DNA of 64,000 nt, from NCBI GenBank assembly GCA_013398295.1, contig VZSF01003003.1:310001-374000 (forward strand), given 5' to 3'. Within the stretch, counting starts at the first letter, position 1. The number at the start of each line of letters is the position of its first letter. Shown here piece by piece: positions 13,443 to 23,600 of this stretch. Source of the DNA: Chionis minor (lineage: Eukaryota > Chordata > Aves > Charadriiformes > Chionididae). Both the position numbers and the translations under genes were made by a program. Under the pieces are notes generated by a model, which worked only from the letters and a program-made list of their open reading frames with translations, was not told the DNA's origin and did no database searches.

Positions 13443-13505
13443 AAAAGAGGTTACTCACTTGAGTATACAAACCTTATAAAAGGTTTACCCACTTCTGTAT
13501 ACAAA
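13443..13505. repeat. Imperfect tandem duplication, about 34-bp period
   Basis: The segment at about 13443-13471 reappears at about 13478-13505. The best-matched part is 19 bp (13453-13471 against 13487-13505), with three mismatches and both copies ending GTATACAAA. The junction also creates a 7-bp inverted pair, AAACCTT/AAGGTTT, around 13469-13486. Confidence 0.7.
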
Positions 13506-13622
13506 GCAGGAGAGTTTGTCTGCTTTTGTGTTCAGTATTACACCAAAGAGTAAAGCAAGAATGTAAACTGAGTTAATCAATAAAAAAGCTCCTGAAAAAA
13601 GGACTTGGTCAAAATCAGAGCG

Positions 13623-13660
13623 CGTGTGTGTATATATATATTCATATATATGTATATAAA
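13623..13660. repeat. TG/TA microsatellite
   Basis: A short GTGTGTG run passes into alternating TA with two interruptions. It is ordinary dinucleotide repeat DNA lying just 5' of a degenerate CR1. Confidence 0.85.
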
Positions 13661-13689
13661 TTAAGAAATAAATATGTATAAAGACTATT

Positions 13690-14425
13690 CCATATTGGAC
13701 AGAATAATGCAGCTGGGTGCAAACCGGACAGAAAGCAGCTAGGCCTGGGCACCTTGGAGGACAGTGAGTTTAATACCAGTCAGTGCTGTGCCCTTGCAAG
13801 CAATGAAACCACCTACTGATCTGCCTCAGCAGGAACATAACCAGCAGGTCAAAGAACGGGCTGGCTGTTAGGAGGCATTTCTGAGGCCACATCAGGAGTG
13901 CTGTGTCCAGATCTGTCCCTTGTAAGGTGGGGCTGGCAAGAGAGGGAATGACAAATGGGGTAGTGCTTCCTTCTCTTGCCAGTCAGCAGAGGATCACTAA
14001 AATGTTCTGGGGGCTGGAGCACATGATTTAAGAGGACAAGATGAGGGAGCTGGTTTCGCTCAGCCTGAAGAAGAGAAGAATAAGTAGGGACCTAACATCT
14101 GTCTTCAACCACCTGAAGGTGAATTACAGAGAAGACTCTTCTCAGCTTGGTGCAGCAAGAAGACAAGATCCAACAGTCCACAAGCTTCAATAAGAGAAAT
14201 TCTCACTGGCTCTAAGGAAGAATTTTTCACAGTAGAAGTGATCAAGCATTGGAACATGTTGCCCAAAGAGATTGTGAAGTCTCCAACATCGGAGATCTGT
14301 AAAACTCAACTAGTCAAGACCCCGCACAATCAGGTCTAAAGTGGAAATTACGCCTCCTGTGAACAGAGGCTTGAGCTACATGATTTTCCTACCAAATTAA
14401 ATTATTCCACAATTCTATGATTCTG
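13690..14425 (+). mobile_element. Degenerate CR1 LINE, 5'-truncated, plus strand
   Basis: The sequence follows the order of the CR1 ORF2 C-terminal region and 3' end. A block like 'cagtgctgtgcccttgca' (about 13782-13799) is followed by 'ctgaggccacatcaggagt' (about 13881-13899) and a GCCTGAAGAAGAGAAGA-type block (about 14062-14078). Next come 'attggaacatgttgcccaa' (about 14247-14265) and the terminal ATTCTATGATTCTG (about 14414-14427). The frame is broken by many changes, so this is a dead copy lacking the endonuclease and most of the reverse transcriptase. It is more diverged than the minus-strand copies at 17521 and 27177, so probably older. The 5' boundary is approximate. Confidence 0.85.
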
Positions 14426-14599
14426 CGGTATTCATCTAGTCTGTTTTTAAAGATTTCTTGTGATTGAGACTGCATTATCTCCCCAGACAATCTATTGCAA
14501 TGCTTCCCAAAGAGATGAAAAAAATATTCAATGCAACTGTCTGTTTGGACTGGGTTAAATCAGCTTCTTGAAGTATTTGCAACCTTTACATTGCAATGC

Positions 14600-14632
14600 T
14601 GTTACATGCTAGGCATGTAACAATGCCTAGCA
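14600..14632. repeat. Two overlapping perfect hairpins
   Basis: Hairpin 1 has 9-bp arms TGTTACATG (14600-14608) and CATGTAACA (14614-14622). Hairpin 2 has 10-bp arms TGCTAGGCAT (14607-14616) and ATGCCTAGCA (14623-14632). They share bases, so only one can form at a time. The arrangement is typical of local template-switch mutation. Confidence 0.8.
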
Positions 14633-17520
14633 GCCAGAGGGTGAGACTGAATACACTGTATTTCTTCTAGCTGAAATAGGAAGGAAATGGAAATAATTAA
14701 GCATTTCAAATCATATCATTACATAACCTAAAGCAGGAGTTGCTAGAGAATGGATATTTCAAACACCTTTGACAGCCCCTGTATTAAAGTTTTCCAATAT
14801 TAATGCTGAAAAAAAGGATATAGCTGTAGAATATATGAAATGATTTCATGGCTGTATTTCCCTGTCTCTGTTTTTGTAAGAGAGGAAAGAATATATATCA
14901 AATAGATTATACCTGATTTATTGATATTCTAGGAATTTAGTTACCACAAATCCATTGTTGTATTGCCTGAAGAGTTTTAGATCTGGACATTTAGGATGAA
15001 CCCAAGAACTGCATGCTTTGGAAAAAACCTACAGAATCTCAATCTTAAATATTACCACTTTGTCTTCATTTTTGTTTATGACATTGCATTAAATGGTATC
15101 ATATCTGATTTTGTTATGTTCCTAGGAGTACTAACCAACCTTTCATAACCTCTGACTTTCAGTTAATTTTGAATCCATTGCCCACCTTCTTGCTCTCTTC
15201 ATTTTCCTGTTTATTTTAAAACTAATGCTGATAAACCTCATTTGCTATAATAATGTCTTTTATTTATGTCATTGTATGTGAAATGTGTAATTTGTTCTTT
15301 TGCGCTCAGTAACAGGCACGTACCGTCAGTCGGTGGTCTCCAGAGTCTAATATGCAGCACATATGTTTAAATGTCTTTTTAAACAGTACGGAAATGGTGT
15401 TGAGCAGAAAATAACACTGTACAGAAAGTAAAAGTGTATATGAAGTGTGCCTCTTCTTTAAACACCAAGATCTGATATTTGTTCATCAGATATATGGGTG
15501 TCACCTCTTCTTCCAAGTCTTATTTTGGATGTTAGTGACTGCAGCTGAAAGGTTTTTATTTGTTTGTAGTCACTGAAATGACATTGTTTTTGCAGAGGAT
15601 CTAGCCTCATCTTTTCAGGGCCCCCAACTGCATGATTAAATTCAGTAGTATCGTTCTACCAAATAAAATACTTGTGTTAAGAATGGCAGAATCAGGTTGT
15701 CAGTTCCCAACAGAAATCAGATCATTCATTTTTTTTTGTTCTAACAAACACAGCTCTGACACGCCCAGAAGTTTGAGTACTATCCTAGTCTATGGCTTAA
15801 TCCACTGTAACATCCTGTGTGCCATACAAGATTTTGAGAATAAACTCACTCTTTACAGGTGTAATTTTCACAGTTCATATGGGGTAGTCCATGAATTGCT
15901 GGCACAGCGCTGGTAATGAGGAACTGATAAGCCTAAGCCATGTCTTACCTTTACCTGTTGTATAAACTATTAAAGTAATTTTCCTAAGATAGCTACATAT
16001 CTAGATTTTACATTTCTTGTAATTGTTTTCATGAACACATGCAGGTTTAACTTAACCTTTAAAAGTGTATCAAGACTAAATGCAAACAAAACTTCTTCAA
16101 GAGACAAAAATGCAGGTGTATTCTACAAACAATAAAAAATACCCTTTTCAGGGTTTCATTTCTATACTTTGGAGAGAAACTAAATAAGCCGATTTTGGTT
16201 TATGGAGAGAATCCTCTTCCCTTAGTTTATAGCTGGGACATGAAGTGACCGGAAAACTGTTTGTGTTTGCCTCAGAGACTTTCAGGCAATTGGTTCATAA
16301 CCTATTGTGCTCCAGAGCAGGTAGATAAGGTGCTTAATGACAATAAGACCTTGTCACACACCTTCCCTCAAGTTCTCTTAAAGGTATTTCTATGAGTGCA
16401 GGTCCGTAAGGGCTGCAGAGGCTCCTGTGTGGCTTTTCTGAGGGCTGGTCCCCCTTTGCAACAGAATTGTGCTCTAGAGCCACTCTGGGAAATGCTTGCA
16501 CCGGCATGGAGAGGCAGAGAACAGCATGCAGGTCATTTTGTAGAGATAACATTTCTGCAGGTTTTATATTTCAGCCCTCAGAACAACCAAGCTGAGAATA
16601 AACCCAAGGATTAGATTGATTATTTTGGGTATTACTCAAGTTTAATTCATCATGACTGGATCTCATTTCTCATAAGAGTTGCATGAGTCAGACCTGTCAG
16701 ATTGAAATATATTTAAGTATATAAGGCATTTTTCCAAACAAATGGATTTGACAGCGACTGTCCAAGTCAAAACATCATAGATAGGACACATCTCGCCTGA
16801 TTTTAAATGCTTGCTCCTAACAAGCGTCCTAGAAAATTAGTATAGTTTCTCTTACAAATTATGAAGGGAAATATATATACTTTAAATCTATGATCTGACT
16901 CATTTTAGACCTAGTTTCCAATGAAGTAAGTTGCTCATAAGAGCCCCCTGACAAGTTCTTGATTCACAATAAACAGGGCCCACTCTGATTAACTGAGATG
17001 CAGGTAGTCAACGTCCTTTGCATAAACGTTGCTGCTCTGTGGAGCCCCTTTGACAACGGGCCCATCTAGGTTTATGGTCTTTCTTTCAGAGCTGATTTAA
17101 GACTTTGAGCTGCTGCGCAGCATTCCTTATTTTGCTGTACGTGTTCTCTCTCTTCCCTGCTTTATGTACTGATTCACCTTTTAGCATCTCCAGCCGGAAC
17201 AGCAGACTAAAAGGCTTAACTAGAAGATTTTGATTGATGTCAGCTTCATGTGACTTCAGCAAAGAAGCAACAGTACTTGAGCTGTGGCAGGATCCTGAAG
17301 GCATCTGTAGAATTGCAAAACGTGGCCCGGAGTCATGCCTTTACAGACCCTGGCTTTTCACTAAAAAGCTTAAATGTATCAATAGGGATGTAACTGCTCT
17401 GGCAGCAAAAGTCCCTTTCTCCTAACAAAAAGAATTCTCTTTAGTGCATGACAGGAATTTGTACCTGTTGCGGGCAGAGTGATACACTTTACTGGTAGAG
17501 AGAAGCAGCAATACACTTAT
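14633..17520. other. Non-coding, no recognisable gene
   Basis: Unique-looking AT-rich sequence. Open frames reach 94 codons (15632-15916) with no recognisable domain. I see no RNA gene or mobile element until the CR1 3' end at 17521. Confidence 0.55.
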
Positions 17521-18374
17521 TCATAGAATCATAGAATCATAGAATGGTTTAGGTTGGAAGGGACCTTGCAGATCATCGAGTTCCAACCCCCCGGCCATAG
17601 GCAGGGGCACCTCCCACTAGACCAGGTTGCCCAAGGCCACATCCAGCCTGGCCTTGAACACCTCCAGGGATGGGGCCTCAACAACCTCTCTGGGCAACCT
17701 GTTCCAGTGCCTCACCACCCTCAAAGTAAAAAATTTCTTCCTAATGTTTAATCTAAAGCTGCCCTCTTCCAGTTTAAAGCCTTTCCCCCTGGTCCTATCA
17801 CTACATGCCCTAGTAAAAAGCCCTTCCCCTGCTCTCCTGTAGCCCCCTTTAGGTACTGGAAGGCCGCAATAAGGTCTCCCCGGAGCCTTCTCTTCTCCAG
17901 GCTGAACAGCCCCAACTCTTTCAGCCTCTCCTCATAGGAGAGCTGCTCCAGCCCTCGGACCATCCTCATGGCTCTCCTCTGGACACACTCCAGCAGGTCC
18001 ATGTCCTTCTTATGTTGGGGGCTCCAGAGCTGGATGCAGTACTCCAGGTGGGGTCTCAGGAGAGCAGAGGGGCAGAATCCCCTCACTCGACCTGCTGGCC
18101 ACGCTCCTCTTGATGCAGCCCAGGATGCAGTTGGCCTTCTGGGCTGCGATCGCACATTGCTGGCTCATGTCGAGCTTCTCGTCGATCAGCATACGCAGGT
18201 CCTTCTCCTCAGGGCTGCTCTCCAGCCATTCCTCGCCGAGCCTGTATTTGTGCTTGGGATTGCCCCGACCCAGATGTAGGACCTTGCACTTAGCCTTGTT
18301 GAACTGCATGAGGTTGGCTTGGGCCCACCTCTCCAGCCTGTCCAGATCCCTCTGGATGGCATCCCTCCCCTCCA
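17521..18374 (-). mobile_element. CR1 LINE, 5'-truncated, minus strand
   Basis: The 3' end is the CR1 octamer-type repeat (TCATAGAATCATAGAATCAT read on plus, from 17521). A short 3' UTR and then the C-terminal part of ORF2 follow on the minus strand. The element ends at about 18374, where a different, LTR-like sequence begins. No poly-A tail or target-site duplication is expected for CR1, and none is seen. It is one of the better-preserved copies here, with long open blocks in two frames, so probably moderately young. Only the C-terminal domain remains, without the reverse-transcriptase catalytic motifs, so it cannot move itself. Confidence 0.95.
17617..18374 (-). pseudogene. CR1 ORF2 C-terminal fragment, frameshifted
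   Basis: Reading on the minus strand, the first block starts with [16 protein letters not shown] and runs through [19 protein letters not shown] and [15 protein letters not shown]. It then loses frame near 18060-18080, where a few bases seem to be missing relative to other CR1 copies. The second frame resumes with [20 protein letters not shown] and continues through [20 protein letters not shown] and [12 protein letters not shown]. After another frame change, the C-terminal [21 protein letters not shown] stretch lies near 17625-17700, and the likely original stop is TAG at 17617-17619. This is the domain after the catalytic core. The motif A and FADD regions are absent because of 5' truncation. 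Confidence 0.9.
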
Positions 18375-18953
18375 TGATTTAATAAAGTTTGTTAGTAAAT
18401 GCGACTGTTTTAACAAGTTTTGATGGCAAGGCATACTTGATTATTTACTGCACAGAGGACAGGATCAGACAGAACTGTCAGAACTGTCAGAACGGGAGAC
18501 CCTCCTACTGAGTCAAGGTTTCAGAAAGGACCCCCTTGCTTTCTAAACTTCCCAGAGAGGAGTCTGAGTGCGGCTGAATCCAATCCTAGTCCCAGACTTG
18601 GTCAACTGGTTGTGTCTGAAGGATTACATATGCGCAATCAATCCTTTGTATCCCTTAGCTAAGACTTCAAAGTTTATCATGCTATCAGTCCCTTCCTCAC
18701 GATCTGTTGCGGCAAGGAATCTCTGAATCTCGAGAAGTAATCTTGAGTGGTGTCCCTACACAAGGGGAGATCCTGGTACAGCCCGCTGCCGTGCAGGAGA
18801 GCTTAAAGAGCTTTTGGGCTGTTCATTATTTATGGGGGTAAGATGACTGACCTATAGTCATATTTGCATATCAACCGCAATACCAGCAGTGTGATTAGGT
18901 GGGCATATTGCTCGAGTTAGCCCTTGGCTATTATGTTGTTATCTGTCTCCCCA
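18375..18953 (-). mobile_element. Candidate LTR of an endogenous retrovirus
   Basis: Read on the minus strand from about 18953, the segment has an LTR-like layout. It starts TGGGGAGACAG and has a perfect ATGCAAAT octamer near 18865-18875. A TATA-like CATAAATAAT follows near 18826-18836, then a GC-richer R/U5-like part, and it ends in an AT-rich tail with ATTAAATCA at 18375-18383. The boundaries TG...CA fit an LTR, but I find no matching target-site duplication. The 3' side directly abuts the truncated CR1, which may have removed it. No retroviral coding sequence is present. It is unrelated by eye to the LTRs at 41479 and 61701. An unclassified non-LTR sequence is the alternative. Confidence 0.4.
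18470..18493. repeat. 9-bp tandem repeat, about 2.7 copies
   Basis: The unit CAGAACTGT is repeated exactly at 18470-18478 and 18479-18487, followed by a partial CAGAAC. It lies within the LTR-like segment. Confidence 0.85.
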
Positions 18954-20197
18954 AAACCACGCTGAGCCAGATGGTGCCATCATGACTAGATGCACCCAAT
19001 ATGACCACCATGGGTAGTTATCACTTGGGCAGGGTTATGGGCAATGAAGATCAGGTTGGCGGTGGAGCACACCATCACAGCACCTCATGTTAAGCAGTAC
19101 AATACCCATCTGATGGTGGCATGCTGCATAGAAATCCTATCACTCCTTACTGTCACCAGCAGCCCAGGACACCCAGCCACTGATACTTGTGATGTTAAAG
19201 AAGACATTCAGAGCACACAGCTTTGTGCTCAGAGATCTTTTCATGGCCCTGTCTCTATCTAGGTACTTTCAGTCACCTTCTGTTCATTTCACATCATTTA
19301 ATTTCACACGTCACCCTCCCTTTCCCACAAGTACTTATGAGCTTTTCTCCATGCTACTGTCCTCTAATGAGCCCTCTGCCATTAGAATTTCCATTCCAGC
19401 CTTCAAAATGCTGCCATCAAACCCCATTTATCACTTATTTTTTTATGTTCAGGACATGCTACTATCTCAGATTAATAGAAAAAAATAACATAATCAAGAA
19501 AATATTAAGAAAATATCCACCTATACAAATCTGTAAATGTCACTGTATTTTCTTTTGCTTTGGAAATTTTACCTCCAGCTGGTGCTCTCTCTTCATTATG
19601 TCTATTACAGAGTGCCCTGAGAGGCCAGGACTCATCTTTGCTGTGTCAGTAAATCATCTTGTACAACTGAATCTTGATCCCAGAAACTGTTTAAGAGTTT
19701 GGCCCTCAGTCAACTTTGGGATTTATCACATGTCTTAGATATTCAGCCAGTAATGAAGTGCTTTGCAAGATCAGCAATGTATAAACAACAACTAATGCGA
19801 TCCAGCTCTCAGCCTCTGTCTTTGCCTTAGCAACCAAAAATTACTTTGAAGGCAAAGTATTGTATATGGGATAAAGATGTGGAAACTGAGGGTGCATGAA
19901 CCAGTCAGGTGGACAGCAAAGGATACTTCTAGCTTGTTAGAGGTCTTTTGTGATAATGGTGAGCTGCAGTTACAATCGGAGGAAGTGAATTTTAACAGGA
20001 AAGAGTGTGAGATGCCCTAGCATATTTTGTGTAACTTCTCTGCCTGGTTCTCTAAGAGAACAGGTGATTGTACTCTCACTTTGTTAGCCTGTTTATCCAC
20101 CTTATATAGCATTTAAAGTAATTAGTTAATTTCAACCAAAATTGACAGTGAATAGGATATTCCAAGACGTTATATTCTAAAAACTGTGAGGAAGATA
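18954..20197. other. Non-coding, includes a long chance open frame
   Basis: The longest open frame of the window lies here (19223-19738, plus, 171 codons). Its predicted product is rich in F, C, S, P and I with no domain, no repeat and no family resemblance, and other frames overlap it. I do not regard it as a gene. The part at 18954-19190 has even base composition and could be an older element, but I cannot name it. Confidence 0.5.
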
Positions 20198-20498
20198 AGC
20201 TGGAAAGGGACTTTTTACAAGGGCATGTAATGATAGGACAAGGGGTAATGGCTTCAAACTGGAAGAGGGGAAAATTAGATTAGATCTCAGGAAGACATTT
20301 TCCACCATGAGGGTGGTGAGGCACTGGAACAGGCTGCCCAGGGAAGCTGTGGATGCCCCAAGTGTTCAAAGCCAGGCTGGATGGGGCTTTGAGAAATCAA
20401 AGTGGGAGGAGTCCTTGCCCATGGCAGAGGGTTTGGAAACAGATGATCTTTAAGGTCCCTTCCAACCTAAACAATTCCATGATTCTATGATTCTATGA
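20198..20498 (+). mobile_element. CR1 LINE 3' fragment, plus strand
   Basis: About 300 bp of the CR1 3' end. In order it has a GATAGGACAAGGGGTAATGG block (20231-20250), the CACTGGAACAGGCTGCCCAG block (20322-20341), a 'gccaggctggatggggcttt' block and 'ggtcccttccaacctaaa'. It ends in ATTCTATG-type repeats at about 20480-20498. Only the end of ORF2 and the 3' UTR are kept, so the copy is severely 5'-truncated and has no coding capacity. Confidence 0.95.
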
Positions 20499-20622
20499 AG
20501 ATCAGTGACTGGGGAGACTAGCAAGATCCAAATTGGTCATACCACTGAAGGAAAGGATGTTGTAGTTCTGCCCAATAAACACCCTGAAGAGGAGCAGCAG
20601 TTCTAGCTTTGAACTAGTCCTA

Positions 20623-20692
20623 ATTATGTGGCCACTTACTGAGCTCAATAGGCATGGATTATGTGGCAACTTACTGAGCTCAATAGGCATTG
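20623..20692. repeat. Tandem duplication, 35 bp x 2
   Basis: The units at 20623-20657 and 20658-20692 are identical except for about two bases. Both contain ACTTACTGAGCTCAATAGGC. This is a recent slippage or unequal-exchange duplication with no known role. Confidence 0.9.
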
Positions 20693-23600
20693 TGGGTGGA
20701 GATGCAGAGGAGACGCAGGACATGGAATCAGTAGGAGCTGGCAACTCTTGCTACCACTGCCTGTAGACAAGTGGTGGGGTATTTTTGATTTTTCAGACCT
20801 GGAACATTTAAGGAGAAATACTTTAAAGAAGGAATACAGTAAACATAATGTTTTATTTAATTTTATTTTTGTTATTACTGTTTTTATTGTGGTAACTCTA
20901 AGCAACTTTGTAGTTTTTCAGATACCTTTGGAAGTCAATCAGCTAGTGGCACTGAATTCTGCTTATCTGGATCTTAATGTGGAATCAAATCCTCTTCAGC
21001 TATATGAGTTAAGTGGATCTGTAAATTTTTATGGTTTTACGTGTTCAAAGTTTTGTAATAAATGTGTCTGAGATGCTCTGTTCTGGGCAGTCTGAAATGT
21101 ATACAGTAAGATACACTTTCAAAGGACTGGAACCTCTTCCCATCCACCCGTATTTTAAAAGCATAGAGCAGATCAGAAAGGGATTTGAAAATTTGCAGCA
21201 TAGTTTTTGCAATGTGAGTTTAGCTAATCTGTCACAGGTTTATATAACCCACACTTTGTGCAGCAAAAAGGCTACATGAAGTAATTCAATTTTGCAATTG
21301 CTTTCAGAGCCCATTAAAGCAAAAAAAAAAAAAACCACCCCAAAAAAACCCCCACAACCTCCCCCCCCTTTTTTCCTCAAAGCCGAATTTACAATTGGGA
21401 TTGAAAGTTTGGTTTTCATACAACTCAATGAAACTAGATCCTCTAATTTCTTTTCAACAACTAGTTTGTGCATGTTGCCCCCAAATTACAACATTAAATG
21501 GGAATCCCACTTTGTTTTTCTTCAGGCTAAAGCTGACCTCGCAGCCTTCAGATAAGTAAGGTCATATAACCTTGCTCAATGGGTTTATCCTCTTGGGATA
21601 TAATAACTATTGTTACTGTGTACTTTTATGGAAAGTACCATAATAGAATTATGCAGAAGTGGCTTTGTCTGTGAGATACAGTTTGGGAGTTCAGCTCTGG
21701 ATAAATATTATATATAAATTATTACATTCTGCGGTCCCACCCAGCTTACTATAAAAGCTACAAATTATGACTGCAATTCCATGGGTTTTTTTGTAAACCA
21801 TATCTGCCCCATCTCCATAAATGCTAGTTATCCTTGTCTCTCAAGCCGTCTTAATTTGATTAAAATTATTCTTTCAACTCAACAATGTGTGTTTTGCTCA
21901 AAACATTTTGCTTCTCTTATAGAAGGCATATGATTTTCTTTCAATGGATAAAAACTTTTCTCCTTTTTTCTAACTGTGTCCTCTGGTCTGTTGTAAAATA
22001 CAGTTTAGAAAGTTGCCTTACAAGGGTTGTCTATTTAAGCATTTTAATAACTATTACCAATTTTTGCTTCAAAATTCACTACATGTTTATAAAAATTAAA
22101 ATGACTGGATTGCTTTGTTTAGCCCTTGTCCTTTTATAAGTGATGCATTTTATAAACACAGTAACATGTGAAACAAACCCTTACAGACTGCTCCCCTCAC
22201 TTCCATTTGTCCCCCTAATCATAGACGCTGAAGATCTAACATATATTGCCGATGTGCTGTTGTCACATATTCGATGTATTAATGCTAATGTACTTTTCCA
22301 AGTATGCAAACTAGCCTGCAGCTTCTAGTATGGGTTTCCACTCTTAGCACAGGCCAGGAAGCAGCTGACCACTTTGAGAAGGAATACCAGAATAATGAGT
22401 CTTTGGCTTTTAGAACAACTTTATAGGATACCTTCTTTAAATTTAATTAACTTTGACATTTCTGACAGCACTACCTTGGCAGCTGTAAAATCTCAGATTT
22501 AAATGCTACCTGAATATTGATGTTGCTCTTCAAATACAGGCTTTCAAACCTCATTTAGAAAAAGCTCAAAATATTTATGTTTATATACAATTTAGCTTCA
22601 GTACATTTCACTTCGTTGAGAAACTCAGTGCCGTGATGGCATCATACTGCCCATGTTACTGTGCGATCAATTTGATGAAGGAAAAAAGCCGGCGAGCCAT
22701 CAAGAAGGCATGTCTTTGAAATGCCTTGTTTGTCATGTTACATTAATTTTTAATCAAACATTTTCAGCTTCTGTTTCCCTTACTCAGTTACAGTGTGTTG
22801 CTTCTCTCGTGTCTCTCTTACATGGGCACCCTCTTGCATGGGCATCCCGCTGCCAGCTGACCCTATTAACTAGGTGCAGATTTGAGGGCATTGACCGAAG
22901 GACCACATGCAGATTCTGTTTCTGCAGAAATCTATTTTATCAATAGGTTGAAATGGCTGAAACTGTGCTGCAAGGCACCGCAAAATTTACTTACATTCTT
23001 CCGCTTCTCAGAATTCAACTATTTCCTTTTGGCTTTCAGGATCAGGTCATCAAAGAGCTGTAAATCTGAACAGCCTCATCAACTGCAGCGGAAAAAAAAA
23101 GATTGATTTCTCAAGCGTCTGTTTAAATCATAAAGAGCAACACAAGTTTTCAGAACTACCGCCCTCTGCTTGTTCCCTTGACATACTTTCATCAATGAAG
23201 GGACAGATCTTGCTCCCTAATGCAAACAGTAACATTGATCATAAAGGAACTAATCTCGAATTAGAGAAATTCAAAAGGATATCAAGCTTGAACTGGTGCA
23301 AACACTGATCTACTTCTTTTCACCCAGCAGGTTTTGCTGCTACCATGTCTTCAAATAGGATTTACTGTGTTGGATAGCAATACTCTCTGAAAAGGGACTG
23401 ACTGCTGGTTCTCTGCTGTGGTACAGTTGCATCTAGACCATGTTTTTCCTCCTGCCTGTTCTCTTTGCAGTTTTCTGAGCTAGTTGTTTAATGACATGCA
23501 AATACCTGAACAGTTATTGCAGAGGAGGAAGCATTTTATTTCAGGGGTCAGGAGATTTTATTATTTTATTTTGTTGATTCACAAGTTTATGTATGCATTA

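Noticed and set aside
17554..18382. Plus-strand open frames over the CR1 copies (also at 27195-28534 and 34534-34920)
   Set aside because: They are antisense shadows of the minus-strand CR1 ORF2.
19223..19738. 171-codon open frame, the longest plus-strand frame
   Set aside because: Low-complexity F/C/S/P/I-rich product, no domain, overlapped by other frames, and within the length expected by chance across six frames of 64 kb.
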